From: Tulasnella sp. 424
Taxonomy: Eukaryota > Basidiomycota > Agaricomycetes > Cantharellales > Tulasnellaceae
Direction: 5' to 3'
Length of the DNA: 64,000 bases
Assembly: GCA_019633425.1 (NCBI GenBank)
Contig: WSUB01000009.1
Coordinates: forward strand, 62,001 to 126,000
Positions 1 to 10,918 of the stretch are shown piece by piece (position 1 is the first letter of the stretch; each line of letters opens with the position of its first letter). The position numbers and the translations under genes were made by a program. The notes under the pieces were generated by a model. The model saw only the letters and a program-made list of their open reading frames with translations, did no database searches and was not told where the DNA came from.

Positions 1-3000
1 TCTAGGCAAACATGACCACTAAGCAAAGAATTCGGGGGGGGGGGGGGGTCTGTACCAAAACATACCTTTCCGCTACCGCTAACACCAATCAACAACATGT
101 GGCCTTGAACCTGTCTGAAAACACGGTCGATACGAAGGACATGATCGAGAACGTCGTTGAAGAGAACAAGCTGCACGTCCAACTCTTCTTCGTGGAAGAC
201 ACGGAGCCTTGCCTTGACGTATTCCCGAAGTTGCTCGCGATCGACGGGTACGTAGTTCCTTGAGGTCCAGTTTGAGAAGAGAATCGGTCGCGCAATTGCC
301 TCCTCACGATTAATCGTCGGGAAGTGCTCCATCGCGGTTGCATCGATGCGGTCGTCCGTCCATTGTTTCTCTTCTTCGGTGACGAGACGGTCCTGGAAAA
401 GTCGTAATGCCTCATGTGCCCAGACTCGAACGAGGCCTTCCACGGACAGGGTATCCAAAGGTCGGATTGCTTCGTAGATGCCGCGAACCCATCGGGTAAG
501 CTCACGAGGGCTATAGACGTAGTGCGCCTGGATATCTGTGGTGAACCGTTTCTGCGATGCAAGGAAGAAGCTGACCATAGAGTCGGTAAGGGGCTCGGCG
601 TATGCACGGAGGGTAGGGATGACTTTGAGGAGCGCTCGGTTGTAGGTTCCGTAGATTTGCTTGAGAGAAACCTCTCCAGGGTAGTCCACCATGACAAGGG
701 GAGCGTGTCGAAGGAATCTGTGACTGAGCGGAACACGTCCAGGATCTGTTGGCGGGTTGCAAGCGCCCACGAATTGAATCCGCTCGAGTTTGACCCACGA
801 CATGTCGGAAGTACGATAGTAACCTCCACTCTCCACAAGCTGTCGGATGAATGAGATAACTCGCTGAGTGCCATACTTGTCGGTGGCCGGGAGATTAATC
901 TCGTCGCAGAATACAACAAGCCAACGTCCGATCTGGATTGGAGCGAGGATGACACCGTTCGGGGTCTTGCGATATTCGCAATATTGCTCGAAGGTCTTGA
1001 GGATGAGTTCTGGGGTGGTAGCGCTCGAGAAGTTGAGACCAACAACCTCCATGTCGGGTAGCTTGCGAAGGGCGCTGAACAATGTCATGGTCTTTCCTGA
1101 ACCGGGGGGTCCGCAGAGCATCAACGGCTTGTGCTCCGAGAGCCATGAATATAGGACCTCCTCGTGTCTGACCGTATCCATCGTTGGCACGACCACATCG
1201 GAGGCAGTAACTGCGTGCGACTCGATTTCGATGACTGGGACCCTCGATTGCCAGGACATCCACTCTCCGGTTGACACTTGCACGTCGTAGTCGATGAGCG
1301 AGCTGCCGGGGGTCAAGGGAGGAAGATCGACTCCAGTTTGGCGGCGAAGGAATTCGCCCATCTCCGCACGAAGGTCCAAGCGGGCGTCGCCTGAGAATGC
1401 CCAGATGATACTGACGAGCATCCTCTTCGAAACGTATTGCTCCACCTTCTCCGCGGTCAATGGGAAATCTGAGTGCTGAGTGTTGTATTCTATGACGTTG
1501 CGGACGGTCTTGTTGATGAGAGAGAAAAGGGTGTTGAGAGCGCGAGTGGGAGTGAAGTCCATGATGTGCTCGATAGATTCGGCATACTCCAGTGCAGAGC
1601 TGACCAAGCCGCCCGATTCGAAGAAGGGTTGAAGGATAGTGACCATGCTTTGCTGAGCAATGAGATTGGGCGAAGCAGCTGCCTCCCCACCAGCCTCCAA
1701 GCGACGAGAGGGTCTGTCGAATGCCTCTTCCTCGTCCGCGTCCAACGGAATGGTCGACAATGTTTGAAGGTAATGACGGTAAACCATGTCGGGGTCGATG
1801 GTGTCTTCGCTGAACCAGATCATACCACAGCGACTGACGGTGGCCAGGGTCGCGTACTTGAGGTGCTCGACCTCGAACATTATACGGACATTCGGGGGAA
1901 GGTTGAGACGCTCGCCATTTGGAAGGGTGAGGAGCTTGTTATCGTCAAGGACACTGAAATATCGGGCCGCTTAATACGGGTCTTATCGTGATTTAGCCGA
2001 GGCCCACATACCTATTAAGATTCTCGACCCATTCGGGGTCAACGTCGCCGTCGAAAATAATCCAGTGGCGCTTAGCGCTTTCCCCTCGAACATCGTCAAC
2101 AATCTTGCGAAGAATGTGGGTGAAGAGACCGTCATTCCACTCGCGGGTCGTTTGGTCCAAAGTACCATAGAGTGCATCCTTGTGCATGGCCTTGGGGTCG
2201 ATAACGTACGAAACTCCCTCGACTCCCTCGAACCGCTCCAAAGCAGCCATGAGGACTCTCCAAGCGTTTGTCTTGCCGCTTCCAGACGGCCCGACCATCA
2301 TAAGACCATGCTGAATCTTCTGGATCTGGTATAGTTGAAGGATCTTGGCGACCCATTTCTCCCCAACGACGAGGTTCTTTTCGGCGCAGACATCTTTGAT
2401 ATGTTTGCGGAGGGCGTCGAGGTCGATTGGAACGTAGTTTTGACCAGGGAAGACATCAGCGAGAAGACTGGCGTCGAAAACCCGTAATTAGCAAGGTAAC
2501 TGGAGGAAAATGACGGCATAAACTTACTTTGTCAGTAGTGGAACGTCGTCGGCGACGAGCTTGGGTACGATGGTTTCGGTGACACTTTGAATGAGAATAA
2601 CTTGTTCGGAGGAACTATCTGACAATCCTGCTGCTGCGCCGTCGTTCTTAAGAAGCATCTCTCGTTTGAGGATACCAGCGCTTGCCAAGACAGCTTTGAG
2701 GGCACGAAGACCAAAGTCGTAGTGAGGTTGAGGAGAAAGTTGTTCGGCGCAAAGGTTAAAGAAGGGAACGATCTTGGAAGCGAGTTCTTCTGCTGTCCTG
2801 AAACCTTGAGAGAAGAGCATGACTTGTGCGATGAGCTCGCGGTCGGGCCGGGTCATTGCCATCCTAAGTGCGATTTATTTTAGCAAGCGCCCAACGAGCA
2901 AATAGAATATATGTGCGTACGGGCGGAAGAGCTTGGTAAGATTAGGAGGAAGTTGCGAGCGACCAGCATAGTTGGGATTCGTGGTGATGAAAATACCTAA

Positions 3001-6000
3001 AAGTTCCCAGTTCAGCGACCAAGCTCAAGTTTAAAAGTGCTCGAAACCTTACCGATATTCTTGTTGATCTTCAAACTCTTGCCGACCAGCTCGATCTCGG
3101 CATTGGGATTCTTCGCAATAGCTGCAAGACCTTGCTGAATGCTCTGGACTTGTTGAGAGACCGCAGACAGGATGCGCTCTTCGAGACGATTGAACTCGTC
3201 GAAGCAGCCCCAAGCGCCAACTTGGCAAAGCCCAACGAAGATACGACCCATAGCTTGGAAATCGAAAGTCTCGTCGCAACAGAAGACCAAAACGAAACGA
3301 CCAAGTTGAACTCCCAAGGCTTTGACGGATTCGGTTTTGCCTAATGCATTCCGAACGCTCATTAGTTAGAACCACAACAAAAGTCGGTTAATTAACCAGT
3401 CACATACCGGTTCCTGCGGGACCAAAAGGTGCACCTCCAAGCTGGGTATCCAACGCCTGGGTCATGGTCAGGTAGCATCGGTCCGTCAACGGGGTTTGGA
3501 CCAAACGGTCTGGTACACCAAGGTACTCCCAGCCATACGGGAACGTTGCGTTGGCCATCTTGACTGCCAACCGATCCAAAGGGTTGTCGTTATTCCGGTC
3601 GAGGTAGAAACGCATGTGATAAAGCCAGTCGAAGGAAGTCGGGTCCGCGACGCGCGAGTTGACGAGGGCTCGGGTAACGTTGCGCTGGTGGACCAACTCG
3701 GTGATGAGATGCTCGCACTTGCGGCGGGTGATGGGTTTAAGTTCCGTGAGGACGATGTCGGCTAACAACCCCAAAGCTTCTCCGATCGTGTCGAGGGCCT
3801 TCTCCGGTGGCTGTGAAGCACCTAGGGAGGTTTCGACGGTAGCAGTCCACGCGACCTGGATAGCTAAAGAAACGAGCTGGGCGGGGTACTTGTCGATCCA
3901 TGCCAAGAAGCGTTCCGCAGACAGCGCTGCGCCTGTTCCGTAGAATTCCTGCAACTCCGCTACGGCGTCAGAAAGGATGAGTGCAAGCGACACGCGCATC
4001 TCGTTCTCCATCTTGGCCAGCCAATCGTTGATCTTGGGGAAGTCCTTGAGGAGGATCGGTGTGCGGAACGGAACTTCCTCGGCCTCCCTGGATGCCATTC
4101 CTTGAATTTGAGTAAGGTCTTCGTCCAACATGAGTGTGGAAACACCGGCAAACATCTTCTTGAGGTGCTTCATGATGCGAAGGATGTCTTTGCTGTTGCC
4201 GATAATCTCCAACAGGTCCTCATCACCGACGAAGTAGAAGCGAGGGAACGATGCACGCTCGCGCTCGAGGTACTCTCCGAGAGCTTTCTGAATCTTGTTA
4301 AGGAGGTCGGCGAGACGCTCCAAGCTCTTCTGGACACCTTGGATGTTCATGACGTCGAGGACGAAAGGCGACTTGTACACCTTCTTCATAACGGTCAAGA
4401 ACTCGGAGTTGATATTTTGGAATCGAGCGCTCTCGACAGGGAGGAGGTGCTTGATGTCGGCACTGCCGGAGAAAATGCCCTCGAGGTAGACCCATTGACG
4501 TTGAACGTCGATCCAAACGTCTAGGGAAGGACGCGGTAGGTTAGCATACCAGAAAGAGCAAAGCGGACACCAACTTCGTACCAAACAAGACATGGATGCG
4601 GTTCAGTTTCTCCTCCCAAGATGCGGCCTCCTCTTCGAATACTTTGTAGTAAGGTGAGAGCTTCATGGCAACCAAGGAGTTCAAGTTCTCTCCGCACTTG
4701 GTGAAAAGCTCGTCCCAACCCCTACGTTCAGAATCACAGAAGTCAGCGGAAGTTCCAAGATCTTCACATGAGCCAAAACGTACTTGATGAGGCGACACTT
4801 GTTCTGATAGTTGACGAGATCCAACGTATAGTTCGTCCAGGTCTCTCGAACTTGCTTGAGGTATTCTTCGAGAGCCATTTCGCCTCCAGCTTTCTCGATA
4901 ACTTCTCGGATGGGCTTCTCGTTTCGCTTCAAATCGAGGTCGTACACTTGGCCCAAGGTAAGCCTATTTGAAAACGCACTCCGATCAGCCGTCCCGATCG
5001 TACATCGAATGAGACAGATGTGCTGAGACGTACCTCTGAAGACTTGTATCTGACGAAATGCGGAGGGATTTGAACAGCTGCCTCCAATGTCGCTCCTTCA
5101 TCGCGTCCGACTTCAAGTCCGAGATGATCGCGTTGGCCTTGAGGTAGCCCCTCAACACATCTTGAACGTATTCAAACGCCGCGTATTGCCTCATCCGGTT
5201 AGGCATGTCCTTGGTCGAATTCAAGAGCCCGTCCAAGTGTTGGCGAAGTTTTCTTGGTTGGACGCTAGCCCACGGTGACTCTCTCAGCTCGTCGATCTGC
5301 CTCCAGATGCCGCTGAGCGCCGTCCAGACCGCACGCAGATCCTTGAGCTCCTCGAAGACGGGCTCAAGGCGCTTGTGTCGGACTAGCTCGAGGTCCAACG
5401 CTTCTTTGGCGCGGCAGACGAGGTCGTACTCTTCTTGAACGCGGTCGAGCTTGACGGAGAACGCGTTGATCGCGTTCATGGCCGTTTCGGCGCGCATGTT
5501 TCCTTGCACTGGACGTGTCCTTTCCCATTCAGCGAGGATGTCGTTGATCTTGTTTTCGATAATTTTGTCTTCGGCTACAATCTTGAGTTGCAAGCCGGCT
5601 GTTGGAGGTTACCGAACAACCCCAGGGGGTTTTACGACATAAAGTGAGCTTCACGGTTGGAAGGTCCCCCCCAAGATACGCGAGCACAACAACCAACCAA
5701 AACCCACCTAGTTGTTCTTGAATGCTATCATTCTTCCTTTTGAGAATCTCGTTATACGCGCTCCATTCTCCTTTCAGCTGGTCGCTGTAGAGCCAATCGT
5801 CGGGGAATTGGTAGCGAAAACGCTCTAGGGTCTTCTCGCCCTGAGCACACAGCTCGATCATGGGTGCCCATGCTTTGGTTTTCTTCTTAAGGTCTTGTAC
5901 GAAGGTGATGAATGTAACTGCAGCTGCAGTGCTTGACGTGGGGGCTGCGAAGGCCTATTAGCATGCGAAGGAAAACGCGCGTCCGTTAGCAACGACGAAT

Positions 6001-6040
6001 GAGGCCCAATCGAAAGTGACCCATTTTCACGAACATCCAT
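1..6040 (-). CDS. cytoplasmic dynein heavy chain, motor part without tail (3' end off the window)
   Basis: Minus-strand gene in about ten exons. Reading from high to low coordinates it encodes the end of the stem and the linker ([13 protein letters not shown] near 5910; [11 protein letters not shown] near 5780; SVQPRKLRQ near 5280; [17 protein letters not shown] near 4500). Then come AAA1 (P-loop GPAGTG|KT across an intron at about 3400/3343; Walker [11 protein letters not shown]), AAA2 (GPSGSGKT near 2290; [10 protein letters not shown] near 2050), AAA3 (GPPGSGKT near 1110; FCDEINLP) and AAA4 (GVSGSGK ending at 66). Position 1 is the first base of the next exon, after an intron at 2-65. The protein is the ATP-driven motor for minus-end microtubule transport and nuclear migration. 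The roughly 1,100-residue tail that normally precedes VTFITFVQ is absent: only about 540 bp separate this gene from the next. A short first exon with an ACCATGG start at 6040 can splice in frame to an acceptor near 5946; an alternative acceptor lies at 5957. Family identity is certain; the start is inferred. Confidence 0.9.
2..65 (-). other. 64-nt dynein intron with a 15-G homopolymer
   Basis: The exon ends with the Gly-Lys of the AAA4 P-loop at 66. The donor GTATGT follows at 65-60 and the acceptor CTAG ends at 2. Positions 34-48 are an uninterrupted run of 15 G on the plus strand (15 C on the transcript). Such runs are prone to length errors in sequencing and to slippage. Because the run is intronic it should not alter the protein. 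Confidence 0.7.
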
Positions 6041-6582
6041 GGTCCAGTACTGATTAGTACGGAGCGACCAGATATGCCTTGCTTGTGTGGTGAAGAGAGA
6101 CCGTGAAGTGGTCTGGTATCAGGAGTCTAAAGAGGGGTATAGACCTGATGGGGGGTGTAACGGAGAAAGTTGAAATGTGGACCGTGTCTGCGCGTCGAAG
6201 TGCGTCTCTCCTGTTCTCTCGTCTCATCCCCAACAAATCACAGGCCAGGGTTGTATGCAAGCTGCGAGCAACATACCGAGGCCGACAGATATGCACGAAG
6301 ACCAGTGGAGAACAGACTACCGCTGCCTCCCGACACCAGACAGGTCCCCTCAATGCACGCCAAAGTCCCAAAGCCGCCAGTGTGTCTCTTTCATAGCATA
6401 CAGGGACCACGGGACCCATATCAGAGTCGTGTTTTACAGCTTTTTATGCCGATATGCACACCGCGTAGACTGTTTCGTGGACCGACGCAATTGCATGGCA
6501 GACTGGCGCGGTCTAAGGGTCGACATTCAAAGACGAAGAATATGATACAAGGTGCGAGCAATAATAGATATTACACTAGTGC
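6041..6582. other. intergenic, no dynein tail or other gene seen
   Basis: Open frames here (for example minus 6054-6419) show no resemblance to the dynein tail and no recognisable motif. The stretch probably holds the dynein 5' region and the 3' UTR of the neighbouring small mitochondrial gene. Confidence 0.5.
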
Positions 6583-7033
6583 TTAGTACTTCTTCCCCAC
6601 GTCGTCAGCTTTGTGTTTGGCCTGAGTGGTCTTTTCACTGGTCTTTGCAGCAGCGACGTCGGCCTTTGCCTTGGTGGTCTCAGCGGCCTGGTCGATCTTC
6701 CGCTTCGACTCTTTGGCACCAACGCCTAGGAGCAGATAATATCAACGAAGGATTTATCTCAACGACTTGGACATCAAAACGTACCTAGGGATTCCTTGGC
6801 GGCGTGTGCACCTTTCTCGGTAGTCTCAATGGCATCAGCCAGACCTTTGCCACTGTGGCACACGGTAAGATGGCGTTTAGTAGAGCTTTACTTCAATTTA
6901 GCGGTTCTGATACGTACACTTTCTTGTTGACAACGTCCGCTGTCTCCTTTATGCTTTCCGTCATCGACTTCCGAGCGACCGGGGTGGTCGAGAAAGCGCG
7001 GGTGGCAGAACGAGCAATGTTGCGAGTGAACAT
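6583..7033 (-). CDS. small mitochondrial LEA-like protein
   Basis: Three exons (7033-6918, 6852-6785, 6725-6583; canonical GT/AG) give 108 residues. The N-terminus MFTRNIARSATRAFSTTPVA is Arg/Ser/Ala-rich and lacks acidic residues, typical of a mitochondrial presequence. The rest is hydrophilic, rich in Lys/Ala/Thr/Glu, with repeated short helical segments of the type KAKADVAAAKTSEKTTQAK, resembling group-3 LEA or similar stress proteins. There is no cysteine and no membrane segment. Role inferred: a soluble matrix protein protecting against desiccation or heat, or a helical linker protein. The start was chosen because it is the only ATG giving the presequence. It is transcribed divergently from the F-box gene. 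Confidence 0.7.
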
Positions 7034-7408
7034 GGTTTTTTGAGAGTATGAGATGTGTTTGAGAGAAGGAATGAGATGGTCGAGGGCTGTTGGATGTCGA
7101 AAGCTGCCAGAATCGAAAGGGATTTTTATAAGATGATGCGGGAGTGGGATGATGTCATGCACGTCAGACGCACTTAGTCCCACTCCTCAAAAGCGCCACA
7201 CCCACGCAGATCATCAGGAAGAAGGCAACCGGGTTGTCCGACTCGATCGAGGCGTGGAATCTCAGGCGGCGATAGTGGGCGACACGCCAGGACCGTCTCG
7301 TCCAGCGAAAGTGCCTAATCCGGCGAGATAACCGCACCGCGCCAGGCTGCAGCGCTGACTTTCCGACGTCCGCCTGGTCGCCATCGTCAACCCTTCGACC
7401 CGCTATCG
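7034..7408. promoter_or_regulatory. divergent intergenic promoter region
   Basis: A 375-bp gap between the ATGs of the mitochondrial protein (minus) and the F-box gene (plus). It must carry both promoters. A TATA-like TTTTATAAG on the minus-strand side lies near 7125. No other site could be assigned. Confidence 0.35.
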
Positions 7409-9617
7409 ATGCACTTTACTTATCTACCCACTGAGCTGATCATCCAGATCCTCGCTTCAACTTCCTTCAGAGACATCCTTGTCTGTCGAGAGGTCAGTGT
7501 CCCTCTCCCTGCGTGCGGTGTTGCGTGACGCGCTGAATCTGCCAATATCTTCAGGTCTGCCGCTCACTCAAAGACATAATCGAAGATTCTCTTGAACTCC
7601 AGTACAGCATCGAGCTTGGATCTAGCGGCTATGTGGACGGTCCGAATGATCAAGTGACCAAGATGTCGCGAGAGGAGCGGTATCGCAAGTTGGTCGAACT
7701 CGAAGAAGGATGGAAAACGCTACACTTCCCTACCGCTCAAACCAAGACTTTCTATACCCAATCTTCAATATACGAGCTCTACGGAGGTGTATATGTCCGA
7801 GGACTGCTCGGGGACGCCTTCCTAGGGGGTGTCACGCAACTCCAGGTCACCCGCTTTCCATCCGCTCTCTCACAATGCCCGGGTGATTCCTGGAACCATG
7901 CCCTCGAAACTCCCTGCCGAGACATGGGCATTGACCCAGGATCGGACTTGATGGTTCTCGTCAGCAGGAAGGATGGGTAAGCGGTCCTCTCCATCCCTTT
8001 GCGATCCTCGTACGCTTCATCTGTCAAGCTAAAAATTGCCCCCCAGATCTCAAAGAAACGCCTGGGAGATCATTTTGAGAACGCTAAGCAGCAATCAACC
8101 CCATCCAGATGCATCTAGCCCTTCTCTCATTTACACGACGAACGACCAAGACACCTGGATGGTATTCACGATCAGCGTCCTCGAAGACCAGCTTGCAGTG
8201 ATGTTCTCCCCTTATGACGGTCCTGACCCACTAAACGTTGCTCAAGGGGGTGAGCTAGTCGTTTGGAACTGGAAGACGGGACAAGTCCGAACGGTGTGGC
8301 GTTCGCAGCTCGAATGTACTCTGCAGCTTGACATTGACTTTTATATATACTTCCAGATCCTGCGTGGCCCTTTCAAATACCCGACCTCTTTTACGTTTAT
8401 ATCCCCTAACGTATTCATGGTTGGCGAAGTTGAAGCTCGGCAAAGCAGCTTCCTAAATCCCAACGACCGTCGAATCCACTTCCGCGCTGCGTTGGTCGTA
8501 TACGCTATCCCACACCAAGAGAGCAACCACGAAACGCAGGTTGAATGCCAAAAGGTTGCAAGCTTCCATCTCCCACTTTTCAAGCACGACGTCCACGACG
8601 TCCGACTTTCCTCCCGCTCCGACCCCGCACCAGTCCCACAGCGGTGGCCATCTGCCGCGCCTCCAGCAAGCGGCAATTTTAAACCATTCTATATGGACCC
8701 TCTGAAGCGAATCATCGTTCTCTCTGTGGACTTGACTCTCCGGCGGAGAAGTCTGTTCGGTTCTGGAGTCGGGCACAGAGAGTACACCGTCTTTGTACAC
8801 ACCGACATGTTCACCAATCTCCTAGGAGAACAGAGGGTATCGAGTGGAGAAGGTTTCTCTGAACCAGTGTTGGAGTTTAATTGGAAGGAGTGGCAGAGAT
8901 TCGCGAGGTGGACGACCTTGCAGAGGTCGCCCGGTCATTACGGTATGGAAAATACCCACATCTATTGCGGTACCCGGTCGGTGCTAATTTGTAAAACCTC
9001 GCCTTTTGCGGTTCCACCAAGTCTGCTATGTCTACGGTCAAAGATACATCGACTACGAGCACGGCCCCTTCATCAGCCGCATGCATCTCTGGGACTTCAA
9101 CCCAAGCGTCCGCAGACCAGACCGCATCTTTTCTAAACCGACCAACGTGCCAGCACGCACATCATTTTATAGCAACGACGGGCTCGACAAGCAGGCTACG
9201 TACATCGACCCCAACCGAGATATCCCAGTGTCTCGCAAGACAGCGGGGCTGGACGAGGTCGGACCTAGCCTTTCAGCGATGAATCGGTTCGCATTTGAGC
9301 CAGTCATCGAAACGGGGGAGAGCGTTATAAAAGACAAAGATGTTTTTGTCTACAAGAAAGTGAAGAGCTCGTTACCGTTCAGGAGGACCACAGGAAGGGC
9401 AAAGTTACCTCAGTTGACTGGGATTATGTTGGATGATGAGAGGATTTACATGATGTCGGTGCGTGCTCAAGTCGGCATGATGGCTCCCTTTTCGCGCTGA
9501 AACAAAGATTTATGCTAGAGATTGAGAGACGGCCCTGGCGTTCGGATAGGGGCTTTGTCCATGGGGGCTGCCAGCGACTTCGTTTGGCAAGATGCTGGAT
9601 GGGAAGCGGAGAACTAG
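7409..9617 (+). CDS. F-box protein
   Basis: The N-terminus reads MHFTYLPTELIIQILASTS, followed after the first intron by VCRSLKDIIEDS, a typical fungal F-box (Skp1-binding; recruits substrates to SCF ubiquitin ligase). The long C-terminal part includes WNWKTGQVRT, FTFISPNVFM and YIDYEHGPFISRMHLWDFNP, as in the large Agaricomycete F-box family with a beta-propeller-like region. Exons read by eye: 7409-7492, 7555-7976, 8047-8293, 8357-8942, 9022-9458, 9519-9617. The third intron (8294-8356) is 63 nt and keeps frame, so an uncut reading looks open; the conserved join VRT-ILRGPF argues that it is removed. The substrate is unknown. Confidence 0.8.
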
Positions 9618-9865
9618 CAGCTAGTAGCCGAACTACCACTAATCATACACGCAGAAACGATCGATCATATGATGTACAAATATTCTTCAAATGTCCGCTA
9701 TTTTCTAACCTATACACATATTCCTAAAGCCCGGGGAGAGCTCACAATAAAGTAGATGACGAAGTCGCCGACATCATGCGCTCCCACGCCTGCGGGCATT
9801 TTGTTTCCTGACCTCAACCGACCTCCGACCCAAACGTCACCACATCGCCAGTTGAAGCTTAACGA

Positions 9866-10879
9866 ATGGCTGTGCCATCAAAATGGGCTCTTTTTGCTCA
9901 GCGCTCTGCCAGGATGGCCAGAGACCAAGCCGCAGCTGGTACGCACAGGAACCTTCCGATCTATCATTTAGTAATCCATTTGGGCTGAAAACGGACCGTC
10001 CTCCCTCATGCTGCAGTACTTCGAATGGATCCCGGATACGCACACGCCCCTCCCAAGGCTTTATTTACCTTCAAAACCCCAACTGATATAGCGCAATACG
10101 TGGTCGGTTCTGATGCCGACATCGGCGGTTTCTCGTCAGCGAAACTCGAATTGGATTCGCAAGGCCATGGTCGATTCTTTGGAGATATTCGAACAGAGGT
10201 TAGACCACAAATGCAAGGCAAGATGAGGAGTGGGTATGCTGGTTTTAGGAACAAGGTGCGTCCTTGGGTGGGAGGCCATATTTCTTCTCGGGTTTCGTCT
10301 GACGTTTCCCCAACTCCAGATGCGGCCGAGCTTGTTTGGCAACGTGACGGACGACCTTTCCCTTTACAAATACCTGTGTCTAAGGGTCAAGGCTGGGGGT
10401 GATCCGCAAACCAGAAACGGCTACTTTGTGAACATTCAAACAGATGGGCCCATTGAAACGGACCTGTGGCAGCATAGGCTATATTTGAGAGGGAACGGTG
10501 AATGGGAGGACGTTCTGGTACGTCGTGTCCACGACTTCTTCTCCCGCTACCCTCATTCGAACACTCTGCGCAATTCCAGGTGCCATTGCACAAGTTCATC
10601 CTTACCAACAGTGGCGAGGCGGTAAACAGCAACATGGCTATGATGAGCGAATCGATCAAGTCTATCGGTATTTCCTTATTGGGGGGTAACGCAAACATTC
10701 AAGGGAAGTTTGAACTTGGGATAGATTATATTGGCGCTACGGCGGACGTGAGTCGTCTTTTCACCGGGAAACGAGGGTCTCGATTCGAATTGAATCTATT
10801 ATCCTAGGTCAACGACCTTCCAAGCACGACTCCAACAAAAACAGAAGAGAATACGCCTCCTCCAACATCCCAGACGTAG
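9866..10879 (+). CDS. CIA30 family protein (complex I intermediate-associated protein 30)
   Basis: Five exons: 9866-9938, 10017-10255, 10320-10517, 10580-10747, 10808-10879. The product has the CIA30/NDUFAF1 beta-sandwich pattern: FKTPTDIAQYVVGSDADIGG, then AGFRNKM, YLCLRVKAGGD, GYFVNIQTDG, VPLHKFILTNSG and SIGISLLGGNANIQGKFELGIDYI. It acts in mitochondria as an assembly factor for respiratory complex I. The first exon (MAVPSKWALFAQRSARMARDQ) is basic and could be the targeting sequence. The protein ends in a short Thr/Pro-rich tail. Its stop codon lies only 39 bp from the stop of the converging polymerase eta gene, so the 3' UTRs must overlap. Confidence 0.85.
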
Positions 10880-10918
10880 GGCGAACCCGTTTCAGGTAGC
10901 GCAAGGGAATACAAACGA

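Noticed and set aside
89..1263. Minus frames of 318 and 122 codons and the plus frame 414-854 over the dynein gene
   Set aside because: They are out of frame with the continuous dynein reading that contains the AAA3 and AAA4 P-loops.
5858..6040. Unspliced 60-codon minus frame beginning at the same ATG as the dynein model
   Set aside because: It is out of phase with the conserved [13 protein letters not shown] segment. Only the ATG and first 10 nt are kept, as a candidate first exon.
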